Below are positions 35,857 through 46,696 of a DNA stretch of 64,000 nucleotides, one piece after another. How positions within the stretch are numbered: position 1 is the stretch's first letter; every line of letters begins with the position of its first letter. The translations under genes and the position numbers were made by a program. The notes beneath the pieces are model-generated. The model did no database searches and had not been told where the DNA came from. It saw only the letters and a program-made list of their open reading frames with translations. Source of the DNA: Hemileia vastatrix (Eukaryota > Basidiomycota > Pucciniomycetes > Pucciniales > Zaghouaniaceae); the NCBI GenBank assembly GCA_030280995.1, contig JASXTE010000011.1:1180501-1244500 (forward strand). Direction: 5' to 3'.

Positions 35857-37280
35857 AGCTTTTTAAATTCGGCCCCAAACTCTGGCCCGCCATCAACAGT
35901 CACCAACTTCATCAACCCATACCTATAAATCCACTCCTTCTTCAAAAACTCTGCCACATTCTTGGCAGTCAAATTAACCAAAGGCACTGCCTCAACCCAA
36001 CCAGACAAATCATCCCTAGCAACAATCAAGTATTTATACATGCCCTCTTTAATATGGACAGCATCCAGACTGACCCTTCCAAAAACAGTTGATTCGCCAG
36101 TAGCACGGCCTACCTCTATAGGTTTCAAGTGACTTCTTCTTTTACATTCTTCACAAGATTGAACCCAACCCTGCACAGCCAACTTCATACCTGGCCACCA
36201 AAATCTGTCTGCTACTCTTCTATATGTCTCCCCAAAGCCTCTATGACCAAGGTCTTCATGCAAAGACTTCAAAACCAATTCTTGACCCTTCTTCTGAGTC
36301 ACCACCACTTGAGGATTTGGATTTCTCCTCCACATCAGCTGCCTTCCTGACACAAAAAATCCAGGACTCTTCTTCTTGATTGCCAACCAAGTATCATCAT
36401 CACAACTATCTGGCCTCTCCAATGTCAACAGATATTCCACCAAAATAAAATAAAACCCAGACTGACCCCAGGTCTCATCTTCAAAATCCAACAACACCAC
36501 ATCTAAGGGTACAATTCTGTCATCAAAATCACCAGTATGAACATGAGCCAATTGAGCAGCCCAACCAGGACACCAATCCTTAAATTTTGGCACGTCCTTC
36601 TCTTTCCACTGAACCTTGTGAGAATCCAGTTCACTAAAAAAAATACCCTTTTCCAATTTTGAGCTGTCCCAAACAACCACTCCATCTTCATCAACAAAAA
36701 CATCCTGATCACCAGAATCAAGATCAGATCCATCCAGTTTAGCCTCTTGGGGGAGGTCAGAAAAATCTTCAGCACCCTTTGTGCTTGCCCTTACCACTTG
36801 AACATCCTCATCAAACTCTTCAGCCTCAGAATCTTTATCTGTAGGTGGCCTCCTTGATAATCCATCAGGCATAGTAAAAGTTTTACCTGGTTTGTGTACC
36901 AGGTCAAAAGAGAAATGTTGAATAAATGCCACCCACCTAGTCATTAGAACATTTGGAAGACTAGGTGTATTGATCATCTGAACCAAAGATTTTGCATCCA
37001 CCTGCAGCTCAAAATGCTGCCCCCACAAAACCGTCTGCAGCTTCTTTAAAATTTTAGCTAAACCACACAATTCCAACTTAGGTTGAGAATACCTAGATTC
37101 CACCTCATTGAAAACCACAGACTCATATCTTACTGGCCTGACCCTCCCAGTCTTATCCTCCTGAGACAAAACAGCACTAGCAGCAATATAACTTGAGTCC
37201 ACTGCCAGATATATTTTTCCAGCACCAACGCCATAATCCAACTTGTGAAGAACAATATCTTCACCAACAACCTTTTTCAA
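35793..37280 (-). pseudogene. pol: Ty3 element 2 RNase H and integrase
   Basis: Long open frame. RNase H: YLAVDSSYIAASAVLSQ and LELCGLAKILKKLQ near the start, QVDAKSLVQMI, then HKPGKTFTMPDGLSR. A linker with an LPQEAKL motif follows. Integrase: HEDLGH...CEEC zinc-binding domain, DAVHIKEG (first Asp), VTVDGGPEF (second Asp), after which the frame is lost at about 35850. Upstream, in the same frame, a TAA at 37329-37331 separates it from the reverse transcriptase. It is the better-preserved homologue of element 1 pol. Confidence 0.85.
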
Positions 37281-37328
37281 CTTCTGAAAAGCCTCTTCAC
37301 ACTCTTCAGTCCATTCCCAATCTGCATC

Positions 37329-39307
37329 TTATCTGGTCAACCTCCTTAAAGGTGAAGCCAACAAAGAAAAATCTTTAATAAAAATCCTGACATATACACA
37401 TACACCCAAAAATCCCCAGACTTCAGTAGTATTTTTAGGCCTTGGCCATGACTGAATTTTATTAATCTTCTTCTTTGCCATAATCCTTCCCTCTTTACAT
37501 ACCACATGAACCAGAATTTCCAAAGGAGGAACACAACAACAGAATTTTGACCCTGAAATGGTCAAACCAGCCTCTTCAATCCTAAACAAAACTCTCTCTA
37601 GAGTTATTGCATATTCCCACACAAACCTCCTTATGCCAGGGTTCTCCGCTAACACCTCATTACCATAATCAGTGGATGGTCCATTAATTCCACAATCATC
37701 AATAAAAATACCAGCATGAGTAGGAACCTCATCCTGCAAAATCCAAGCCATCTGTTCTTGATAAACTGCCACTGAATTAGTTGCTCCTTGAGGCAACCTA
37801 GTGAGCTGAAATCTTACCAAAGGAATCTCAAAAGTTGTGAGAGGCCTTGAATCCGTATGGAGTTCCCTCTCATTATAAACACCCATAATATCACCCAAAC
37901 CATAACACACCCATCCAGCGAAATCTTCAACAAAATCCTCTGCACTTGGTGGCATACCAGTGTCCTTGATAGTGACTCTATTCAAGGCTCTAAGATCATG
38001 ATCTACCCTCAACTTTCCATTCTGCTTTTTACACAGAAAACAGGACTTGAGTAGCTGGAAGTCAATTGTTTGTATAACCCAGTCCTGACTTTTTCCCTAA
38101 CAATCTCTACAAAATCCTCTCTAATAGCAGCTGGAATTGGAATAGGTTTGATTTGCCAAGGTTCATGGCAAACCACAGGAATCAAGTAAGGTTCCCCATA
38201 AGAGTGCTTCAATACACCCTTTTCCTCCTCAACAAATGCCACAGCTTTTTCCCTTAGCACAATAAGGTGCAAAAACAACTTCTTTTCTTCCTCAGACAAC
38301 CACCCATCAGGACCAAAATTAAAAACTTTCAACCTGTCCACGGTCACCCTAGCCATCTCTATTAATTCTAGAGGATTCTTCACCAAAGGAGTACAGTACG
38401 GAACTCTCAACAAAGGTGGTCTCTTCAAAGGCGGATTCAAGCCCACATGCATAGGCTCATTGACAGGCCTAATCTTCTGCGCTACCTTCTTATACTTTGC
38501 TGCTCCACCTTCAACTTGAGGGATCTTCAGGAATTCTTCACCACCAGACCTGGAACAAAAACCAAGGGTCTCCCCATTGCTCACATGTGTGGCCAAGGTA
38601 ATGTTTTTGAAAGGTGTATAAGAAACCCTAGCGGTGCACAATTGGGAGGACTTACTTTTACACCCCAATCTCACCACTCCAAAACGTTTCCGCAATTCCA
38701 CATCTTCATTCTCACTTCCAACTTCCAAATCTTCAAATCTTGATTCATCTTCTGAATCACATCTTCTAAAATTGTGCAGTTTATCCTCCTGCTGGAGGCC
38801 CAAAAATTGATCTTGATGATCTTCTCTCTTCATAATATCCTGCAGTTTAACCTCATGCTGGAGGCCCAAAAATAGATCTTGACAATCTTCACAAAAATAT
38901 TTTGCATCTTCTTTATTCATTATCTTCAGATTTTTTTCTTGATTTTCATGAATTATCTTGAAATTTTTATCTTCTTTTCTTGAGTTTTCTTCTGACCTAC
39001 AAAAATAACCAGGGGTTTCCCCAATGCTCACAGGTGTGGCCCAGGTAAGGTTTTTGAAAGGTGTAGAAGAAACCCTAGCGGTGCACAATTGGGAGGACTT
39101 ACTTTTAGACCCCAATCTCACCGCCCCAAAACTTTTCTGCATATCTTTCAATAATAATATATAACCAATCTTCTTCTTTGAACTTGAATTAAAAATAATT
39201 AAGAATCTTGAGAGAGAACAGAGACTTGATAAAAAACTTGATGAATACTTGCAGAGAAGAGAAACATTAAAAAGAGAAAGTTGAAAATCCACTTGGTATA
39301 TCTCCAA
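37329..39307 (-). pseudogene. pol: Ty3 element 2 pol N-terminus and reverse transcriptase
   Basis: Two overlapping open frames offset by a frame change near 38010. The upper one (39307-38009) has an N-terminal linker with a duplicated peptide (KSSQLCTARVSSTPFKN at about 39040-39100 and again at about 38590-38650) and LGLQxExKL motifs, then the RT N-terminus (VCHEPWQIKPIPIPAAIRE). The lower one (38012-37329) carries DLRALNRVTIKD, LPQGATNS and the catalytic FIDD in AGIFIDDCG. The frame ends at TAA 37329-37331. The YxDD position has Phe, as in element 1. Confidence 0.85.
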
Positions 39308-39381
39308 GGGAGCTGACCTACTACAACCTGGGATTTCCTCATCTTGGGGAGAGGTTGTAGCACTAGGGTGATCAGCCCTTA

Positions 39382-41786
39382 TTACTCTAAAAATGAAAGA
39401 CTCTCAATAGAGCCAGAGCCACACTCCAAAAAACCAGAGGCAACACTTACTTCCTTCCTTCTCCTGCAGCAGTCCATGCACTGGCACATTGAAGATAAAC
39501 CAGGCCTGGTCTCCCAACCATCCTCTCCAGGAAATGATAACCTCATGTGAAGCCTCATTTCATCTTCACCAGTTAACTCCAAACTGATTCCCAAATCAAA
39601 TTGATAACCAATTCTTGCCTGAAAATCCATCAAGAATGGCCCACCCAAAACTGCTTTTACATTACATTTAGCAATGTAAAAATGAACCTTCCCTAAGGCT
39701 CCTCCAACATCTAACTTAACAAACTCTGAAGTTCAAACCAATTCAGTGACATGGCCACCGATCCCTCTCAAATTCCCACCAATACCAGTTTTGATGGGGA
39801 AGCCCATATGAGTTGCTTCAAACAAAGAAATCAGGTTTATCTGAGAACCTGAATCCACCAATGCCCTTGCCTCCCTGCCATTCAGAGTGACATTGACATA
39901 TCCCAGAGGAGCAGAAAAATGAGTTTCCAACCCCTTGCCAAACTTTTCAGCAGAATCACAAATGTATTCTACCTCACCAGAAGAAACTCTTCTCCTGGTC
40001 AACAACTTTTTTTGTCTATCAGCCAACCCTTGACTGATAGCATACAATTCCCCATAAGATAGGGAAACCTGACCCTGATTCATCCTTTCCAGGACAGAGT
40101 CCATAACATTAACTTGACCAGACACTACTGGCCTCTCAAAGTGAGCCCTTGGCTTCACCACCTTGGTCCTAGAAGCTTCTTGAGGACCAGCACCACCAAC
40201 AGATTTACCATTAACAGGACCCTACCAGATCCCTCACCAAAACCTCTGACTCCAGCAGGCTTTGGCAATGAAGCCAAAGGGACATCCTCCCTAGAGTCAG
40301 AATCCACCTCCATCTGCATTGGCTCACCATTCATGTCCAATGCGCCAAAACTAGGGGGGCCCATGTCAGCCATACCCTTCTGCATCTTGTACAGCTCCTC
40401 TTTGCGGTACCTCTTCCAAGCTGCACTCAGCTTAGGATCCACCTTTGAAGAATTTGGCTTTGGTTGGGCCTGAGAACTGCTCTTAGGCCTTCCCACCTTT
40501 CCTGCTTCCACATCATAAACACCAGCCAAGAATTCACCACTTGAATGTCCACCACAAGAATACAACTCCAAACCACCAAAGGAAGTAGAAAAAGAGACCT
40601 TATTGACCTCCTTCCTCTTTCCCTTAGTATCCTCATTCTCCTTACCAGAAGACTTCCCTTGATCAGGAATCTCCTCAAACCTTGGCCTCCTTTGATTGAG
40701 ACCTCCCCTTCTCCTGACCAAATCAACAGGAGCCTGCCCATCACTGGGCTTAACAAAAGAACCATTAGGGAACTTGAAAATGCTGCCATCAAATTCCACC
40801 TTTCCTTCAGACACATCTCTGTTCAATGCCCAACAATCATTGGACCTGTGCCCCCTCCTGCTTCTATAAGAGCAGACCCAAGGATCACTCCTACCAGCCC
40901 TCCTATCAAAATCTCTAGGCTGAGAAGGTGCCTTATTGACCTTCTTAGCCTCCTGAACAAAAATATGCAGCTGCTTTGTAAGATCAGCCAACTGATCCAC
41001 CATTGGGTCCCTCTCCTGTTTGGGAACCTGCACCAAATTCTTCTCCTCCTCCTTCTTCTCCCTTACTTCCTCTTCAGCCAAAGCCTCACTGACTTTGCTG
41101 ACATACTTGGCACACCCCTCCTGATAGGTGTCCACAGCCAATAACTTCAAATGGGCCTCAACAGCCTCCTTCACCTTATCCAAGGCAGGCAACTTCTGGT
41201 CCCCATTAGAAAGAGTCTTCATCAATTCCTTTCTTGAAAACTCCTTCAACACATCCATCCTGACATCTCTAGCCAGGGCAGACCAAAAATCATCCATGGC
41301 AGCATTTTCATGTGCCAGCTCCTCCACTTCCACCAAATATTCCACCACAGGATCAAACTGTAGCAGAAACTTCCTGTAACTATGTAAGTTATCAACACCA
41401 CCATAAGATTGCCATTCACTGACAACCTTGTTCAGATCCACCATAGTGAACCTGACACCCCACCTATCCACCATCTCCCTACACAACAATTTCCAATCCC
41501 TCTTCTTGTAGCCAGACATGGCCACAATCTCCTTCTCCACTGACCTATCACCAATGAAGAAGATAATCTGCTTCACCATGTCCAGGTAGGAAGCACCATC
41601 CACCCCAGAAGCAGTTTCATACTTCTCTAGAAACCACTTGACATCCTCCCCATTAAACTTGGTACCATCCCAATTTTTAATCCTTACACACTCCCTAACC
41701 ATCACAGAAGGAGGACCATCCCCCCCACTGACAGTCACCACAGGAATATAGGAACCTGAAGCCATTCCTCCAGTCCAAAACACCAA
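39382..41786 (-). pseudogene. gag-pro: Ty3 element 2 gag-protease, broken
   Basis: Gag starts at 41786, 70 bases inside the 5' LTR, and is open to 40155; a frame change at about 40160 leads to the protease frame (40161-39382), which has one TGA at 39733-39735. The protease motif ALVDSGSQINLIS is near 39860 and GGPFLMDFQ near 39630. The nucleocapsid knuckle reads CSYRSRRGHRSNDC: the second Cys of CCHC is Arg, whereas element 1 has Cys there. The natural C-terminus (about 39382) matches that of element 1. Confidence 0.85.
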
Positions 41787-41835
41787 AAAGAGCCAACCAA
41801 AAAAACAGAGATTCCAAAGAACTAGCAGGTTCTAC

Positions 41836-41852
41836 CCCATGTTGGGTGCCAG
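41836..41852 (-). other. Primer-binding-site-like sequence of Ty3 element 2
   Basis: On the minus strand TGGCACCCAACATGGGG follows the 5' LTR after a spacer of a few bases. Its position suits a tRNA primer-binding site and a related sequence precedes gag of element 1. The priming tRNA was not identified. Confidence 0.5.
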
Positions 41853-41855
41853 AAA

Positions 41856-42947
41856 TGTAGACAATCCTATAGTACTAGCTATAGGCCTTGACCAAGGGAG
41901 TTGGAGAAAAACCAGAGAGAAAATCCCCTGTCCCTTTAGAAAAATAGAGTGAGATTTACTTGCTAAAGTAAGTTGGTTCCTGTTTTGCTAAAGCTCCTTT
42001 TAAACACACTTGACTGCTTGATGAGCCAAGAAAGTAGTCCCCAGATAGACTACCAGACCAAAGAACTGAAATGTAGAACAATTTCCACACCAGAGACAGC
42101 AAAGATACTTGATGTAGGCTGCAAATCCACACCAGAGGCAGCAATAATACTTGCTATAGCTTGCAAGACTATAAAAGAGAAAACAGTTGCCAAAGTTAAG
42201 TGAAATGAAGAACTCACTTGCAACAAACACAGCCAATTGTGGCCAGAAAACAGTGAAAACTGAGTGAGGAACAATGATATCACCTCCGGATGGTTGTATG
42301 ATTATTAAGGTTGCCCCAAACTGTCTTATTCACTATGTACACACAGACCACTAACTAAGAGCCCATGCGCACCCACCAATCTGGCGCCTGTACCTGCCAA
42401 ATTGCATAAAGAACCCTCCTGAAGCGCTCCCCAACCTCCTAAAACAGAGGCGGGCGGGCTGCCTGACGTCGGAGATGCCGCCTGAAGCGTCCCGGCCTCC
42501 CTGAAGCCAGAAAACTAATAAAAACCATTAATCAACTTAGAAAAATTATTACAACTACTAAAACCTTTAAAGCACGGAATTTCACTATAACAACATTGTG
42601 ACATGAAATATGGAGAAAAATTAGCTCTATCCAATGGTACTAAGCACTTAAACCTAAGACTTAAGCTTAGCCAGAAAAACATGAAAAACAAAATTAAACA
42701 GCAATCTTTTATAAATGAAAAATGAGGAAATGACCCCTTAAAACTCAGAATATGAAAAATGTCTACAAGACATAAAATATAGAGAAAAACCAGGGCTATC
42801 CAATGATAGTACCCACATACCCGCAGACCCAATATCCACGGAATGAAACCAGAAAAATACCCAAGTCCTTAACAGATGTCAATTAAGACATGCACAAACA
42901 GCGCCAAATCACACAACAAAGGCCCCTGCCAATGTTGGAAGACCACA
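41856..42947 (-). repeat. 5' LTR of Ty3 element 2
   Basis: 1092-bp LTR, TGTAGACAATCC...GAAGACCACA on the plus strand, partner of 29829-30920. The promoter of the element should lie here on the minus strand, but no specific core element is claimed. The right end abuts the probable Harbinger terminus. Confidence 0.95.
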
Positions 42948-43064
42948 CCGCACTTTTACAACCAAAAGTGCTGATTTCAACATCAATTCCCATTTCACTG
43001 ATTTGTCAGCATCATCCCATTCATATGCAGCACTCCACAGCATAACACTTCATAACTCAAAACA

Positions 43065-44372
43065 TTGTACATCATTTACATTTTCATATCATATCATATA
43101 AGAGTCATGCCTTCCTCACTTTCAAATTGTGATAAATTACATAAAGCAATGACTTTCATGGCTCTTGAACTGCTCTTGGACTCTGATTGCGATTCTGATT
43201 CTGATCTAGAAGAAGATTTTGTCTTTTTATCAAAAATGGCCACGAAACTTTACCTTCTTCCCAGAAAGCCTCAAGTACTTCATACCCCCAAGTACACCAT
43301 CCAAACACTTCTTAACCTATCTACACCCAGTTTTATACAGCTGTTCAGCACTTCTCAGGAATGTTTCTTTAAATTGCTTGAGCTTATTCAGGATCATCCC
43401 ATATTTCACAATAATTCTCAAAAAGAGCAACGACATCCTTCAATTCAATTGGCCATCACACTATGTCGTTTGGGTTCAAATGGTAATGGAGCCGCTTTGA
43501 AATGTTTAGAAAATGTCTTTGATTTAGGGTATGGTTCAGTTAACACTTATACCAAACAATGTATCACTGCCATCAACTCCTTGGAATCTCAACTTATCAC
43601 CTGGCCAACAAAAGATGAGCAACTTGAATCATCTCAGGTTATGCAAGCAGAGGGCTTCCCAGGATGTATTGGTTTTGTTGATGGTTTTACTATTCCTTTG
43701 AGCCAGAAACCTGCTCAAGGTGAAAACAATTACTTTGACTGTAAAAAGAGTTAGATTATTTTTAACTCCTTTCATTCTCTTTGAAACTAACACAAACAAA
43801 TATATCTTCTTTATAGATATTCAATTTCTGTTCAGCTTATATGTGACATAAACAAAAAATTTATATCATTCTTCACTGGCTATCCTGGCTTGTGTCATGA
43901 CTCCTACATCTTCCAAAGAATGCAAATTTCAAATGAACCTGAAAAATTCTTTGATGAAGATCAGTATCTTCTTGCAGATTCTGCTTATGTGAATGGAAAG
44001 TATGTAATTCCTGCTTTTTGGTGAGCAGCTTTAGAAGACAGTCAAAATTCCAAGTTCAACAATCATTTGGCAAAGTCAAGAGTCCGTATTGAACATTCTA
44101 TTGGAATCTTGAAAGGCCATTTTTCTAGTTTAAGGGAATTAAGAAGTCCTCTTAGAAATAAATCTGAAATGGAGGCGGTGATTAACTGGATTCTGTGTTG
44201 CACTATACTTCATAACCTACTTGCTGACCTCAAAGATCAATGCTTGGAGCTCTATGAAGATGAACAAGTTGATTCACCTCCAACTATATCCAACACTTCT
44301 ATTTCTCAATCAACTAGTATAAGGGCAAAAATTCTTCCAATAACACTCCAACATTTTTCAATGCAATTTTAA
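43065..44372 (+). pseudogene. PIF/Harbinger-type transposase (DDE_Tnp_4), broken
   Basis: DDE transposase of the PIF/Harbinger superfamily. N-terminal helical part (43110-43620) precedes GFPGCIGFVDGFTIPLSQKP with the first catalytic Asp (about 43680). After an intron-like gap (about 43750-43816, TATAG acceptor) comes YSISVQLICDINKKFISFFTGYPGLCHDSYIF with the second Asp, then LADSAYVNGKYVIPAF. A TGA near 44022-44024 interrupts, followed by AKSRVRIEHSIGILKGHF with the catalytic Glu (about 44090). The exon junction at 43749/43817 is one base out of frame with a GT donor, a further sign of decay. It ends at TAA 44370-44372. Its partner DNA-binding protein is probably the Myb-like gene at 57.6-58.8 kb. 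Confidence 0.85.
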
Positions 44373-44822
44373 TTTTTTTTTTCATTCTCTTCAAATGATC
44401 AATTTGCATGTGTTATTCACTCAGAATGGTAAATTTTTTTGCATATTTTTTTGGTTTTTGAATTTGATGTTAAAGTCTTATTTTATTTATCTCTCTGTGT
44501 TTTCTTTCATCAACTCAACATGAAATCGCATATTTTCAGCAAACGCATATTTTTTCAGTCACTCTCTTTTTTTTCTTCACTCATATCCGTTTTCTCCTCT
44601 CTTCCTACATCACTCAAACAATTTCACTTATATTTTTTTTTTCAACTCATCTCTCCAGGTAAGTCATTTTATCTTTTTTACTTGATTTTTTGCTAATTTT
44701 TCTTTTTTGGTTTTTTGGGTTTTGTGCTTTTTGTTTTTTTTTGTAAGTGGTTTTTTTTAAATTTATAGGTAAAATTAACTTTTTTTTTCTCTCTCTCTCT
44801 CTCTCTCCCTCTATTCTCTCAT

Positions 44823-45540
44823 TTGTCCTATTCTTTATCCCCCCTTGGCCTGGGCTTTTTCCCACCTTTACCCTCTCCTTGGAATGGATACTTCCCCCTT
44901 TTCCCCACTTTGGCTTCCTTATTCCCCCCTCCTTGGCTCACTCTAACCTCCCTTTTCTCCCTCTTTGTTCTCATCTCTCCCTTTCTCCCCCTTGTTGGTG
45001 TCCTCATTTCCTCCCCTCATTCCTCTCTAACCCCCCTCCAAATCCCCTCCAAACCCCCCTCCAAACTCTCCCAATCACCCCCTCCAACCCCCCTTCCAAA
45101 CCCCCCTTTAATCGGTTCCTAATTCCCCCTCCTATCCCCCCTCCTCTCCCCCTCAAAACCCCCCCAATCCCCCCCTCAAAATCCCCCTACCCCCCCCCCT
45201 TAAACATTCCTTAACGATTCGTTAGTGAATTGTTAAGTGACATTGAGGAGGGGGTAGGGGGGTTTGAGGGGGGGATTGGGGGGCTTTGGAGGGGGTCTGG
45301 AGGGGGGGAATATAGGTGGATTGAAGGGGGCGTTGGGGGGGTTAGAGGGGGTTTGGGGGGGATTGAAGGGGGGTTTGGAGGGTGATTTGGAGGGGGGTTT
45401 GGGGCAGATTGAAGGCGGGTTTGGAAGGGGGTTTGGAGGGGTTTAAAAGGGGATTTGAATAGGTTGGAGGGGGGGTTGTACAAGGGTTTTGGGGAGGTGG
45501 GAGAGGGGTTTGGAGTGGGGAATTTAGGGGAATGGGGAAG
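44823..45540. repeat. C-tract / G-tract long inverted repeat
   Basis: The plus strand carries dozens of C3-C9 tracts from about 44840 to 45207, a short AT-rich centre (about 45208-45243, containing TTAACGATTCGTTA), then dozens of G tracts from 45246 to 45540. The arms are complementary, not only similar in composition: the left-arm order CCCAATCCCC, CTCAAA, CCCCCTACCCC is mirrored in the right arm. Either strand could fold into a long hairpin or into G-quadruplex and i-motif structures. A C/T-rich tract (CTCTCTCT) precedes it at 44791-44807. Confidence 0.9.
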
Positions 45541-45749
45541 TGATAAAAAAAATTTCCCAGTTTTTTGATTATTTTTTTTTGATTTTTTTAAGTTTAGAGA
45601 AAAATATTCATCAAGTTCAAGTGAAATAAAAAAAATTCTTATTAGTCTTTTGAGGATTTTAATTTTTTTAATTTAAATTAAGTGAGTTTTTTTTTTAATG
45701 TATAATTTTGGGTGTTTGAAAAGTAACAAATTTTTAAGTAGAAAAATAC

Positions 45750-46696
45750 ATGTCTTTAACTTCAGATTCACCACTTACCTCACTCTCATCTTCTTTAACT
45801 TCATTATCATCTTCAAATTCAACTTCTTTTCAATCATCATCTAAAACATTGACAAAAAATAAACAGTATCAAAATAAAAGAAATTTAAAAAAAAAATTCA
45901 CTTGGATCAAATATTTGGCCATATTTCAAAAATCAAATACTATAAAACTAAAGTTGAAAAAAAACAATATCCAAAAACATTACCTGAAAATATACATTAT
46001 TTAACTGAAACTGGAGGTGATGAAGTTAAAGCTGTTATTAATAATACTTTCAAACCTCAATTTATTTACAAAAACCATTCTTTTAATGGTTTAAAAGATG
46101 AATCATTTAATTAACTCTGCGATCTCATCATAACACTCTATCAAATGGCTTTGGTTCGCTTACCTTTAAGGAATAAGAATTTGTTGGGTGGAATTATGAT
46201 TGGTATTGGATGGAGACCAGGATTTGATAAAGGTTTTTCTCTTGGTATGTTTAAAATTTTTTCTGGATTTTTTAATATCATTTTACTGAATTTAAATCAA
46301 ATAGGCATATATTATTTACTCAGATCTTTATCTAAAGCTGAATTAGATAAAGATTTTCGAAAATGGAATACTTTAACTTCATTTAATTCATTTCTTGCTC
46401 TTCCACTTAAAAAACTCTTCAATAAAGCTTTTGAAAATAATCATGAAGTTGCTACAAGACTTGGAATACCAAATTGGTGCGACTCTGAATGGGAAGATAT
46501 TAGCAGTTATTATCTAATGTTTTCAAATGTTATAATCACTCATTCTAGATTTCATAACCGAATTCACACCAACTCAAATGATGCCAATTACCTCACTTAT
46601 GGAATTTTCACATATATTAATCCTATCACTGAACAACCTATTACGTCACCTGCAAAAATTAAAGGACATGGATTATATTTCCCAGATCATAGATGT
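45750..46696 (+). pseudogene. Tet-like 2OG-Fe(II) oxygenase (copy B), 5' part
   Basis: 5' part of a second Tet-like oxygenase gene. From ATG 45750 a Ser/Thr-rich leader runs to a run of ten A (45887-45896), after which the frame is off by one base. The main frame then continues (YLTETGGDEVKAVINNTF) to TAA 46112-46114 and resumes in the same frame. An in-frame 60-bp intron (46245-46304, GTATGT...ATAG) is visible. The core region contains FHNRIHTNSND, where the expected HxD is HxN (His codon 46565-46567, Asn codon 46571-46573), and HGLYFPDHRC, equivalent to GGELMFPE of copy A. Ty3 element 3 is inserted after codon TGT 46694-46696; the gene continues at 56575. Confidence 0.65.
46692..46696. repeat. 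Target-site duplication GATGT (left) of Ty3 element 3
   Basis: GATGT directly precedes the LTR at 46697 and is repeated directly after the other LTR at 56570-56574. A 5-bp duplication is standard for Ty3-type integrases and confirms the element boundaries. Confidence 0.95.

Larger units (their letters stand above)
29829..42947 (-). mobile_element. Ty3/gypsy element 2, full-length with LTRs, minus strand
   Basis: About 13.1-kb element with two 1092-bp LTRs (29829-30920 and 41856-42947) beginning TGT and ending ACA. On the minus strand the order is 5' LTR, primer-binding-site-like sequence, gag-protease, pol, a long 3' region with antisense genes and repeats, polypurine tract, 3' LTR. It is the same family as element 1 but less decayed and visibly less AT-rich than its surroundings. 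Flanks (TTTACCGG left, CCGCACTT right) do not give a clean 5-bp target duplication; CCGG/CCGC could be a 4-bp duplication with one change, or the element may be a recombinant. Confidence 0.85.

Noticed and set aside
45264..45446. Glycine-rich open frame and the antisense proline-rich frames
   Set aside because: Direct product of the G-tract/C-tract inverted repeat; low complexity, no intron or start context.
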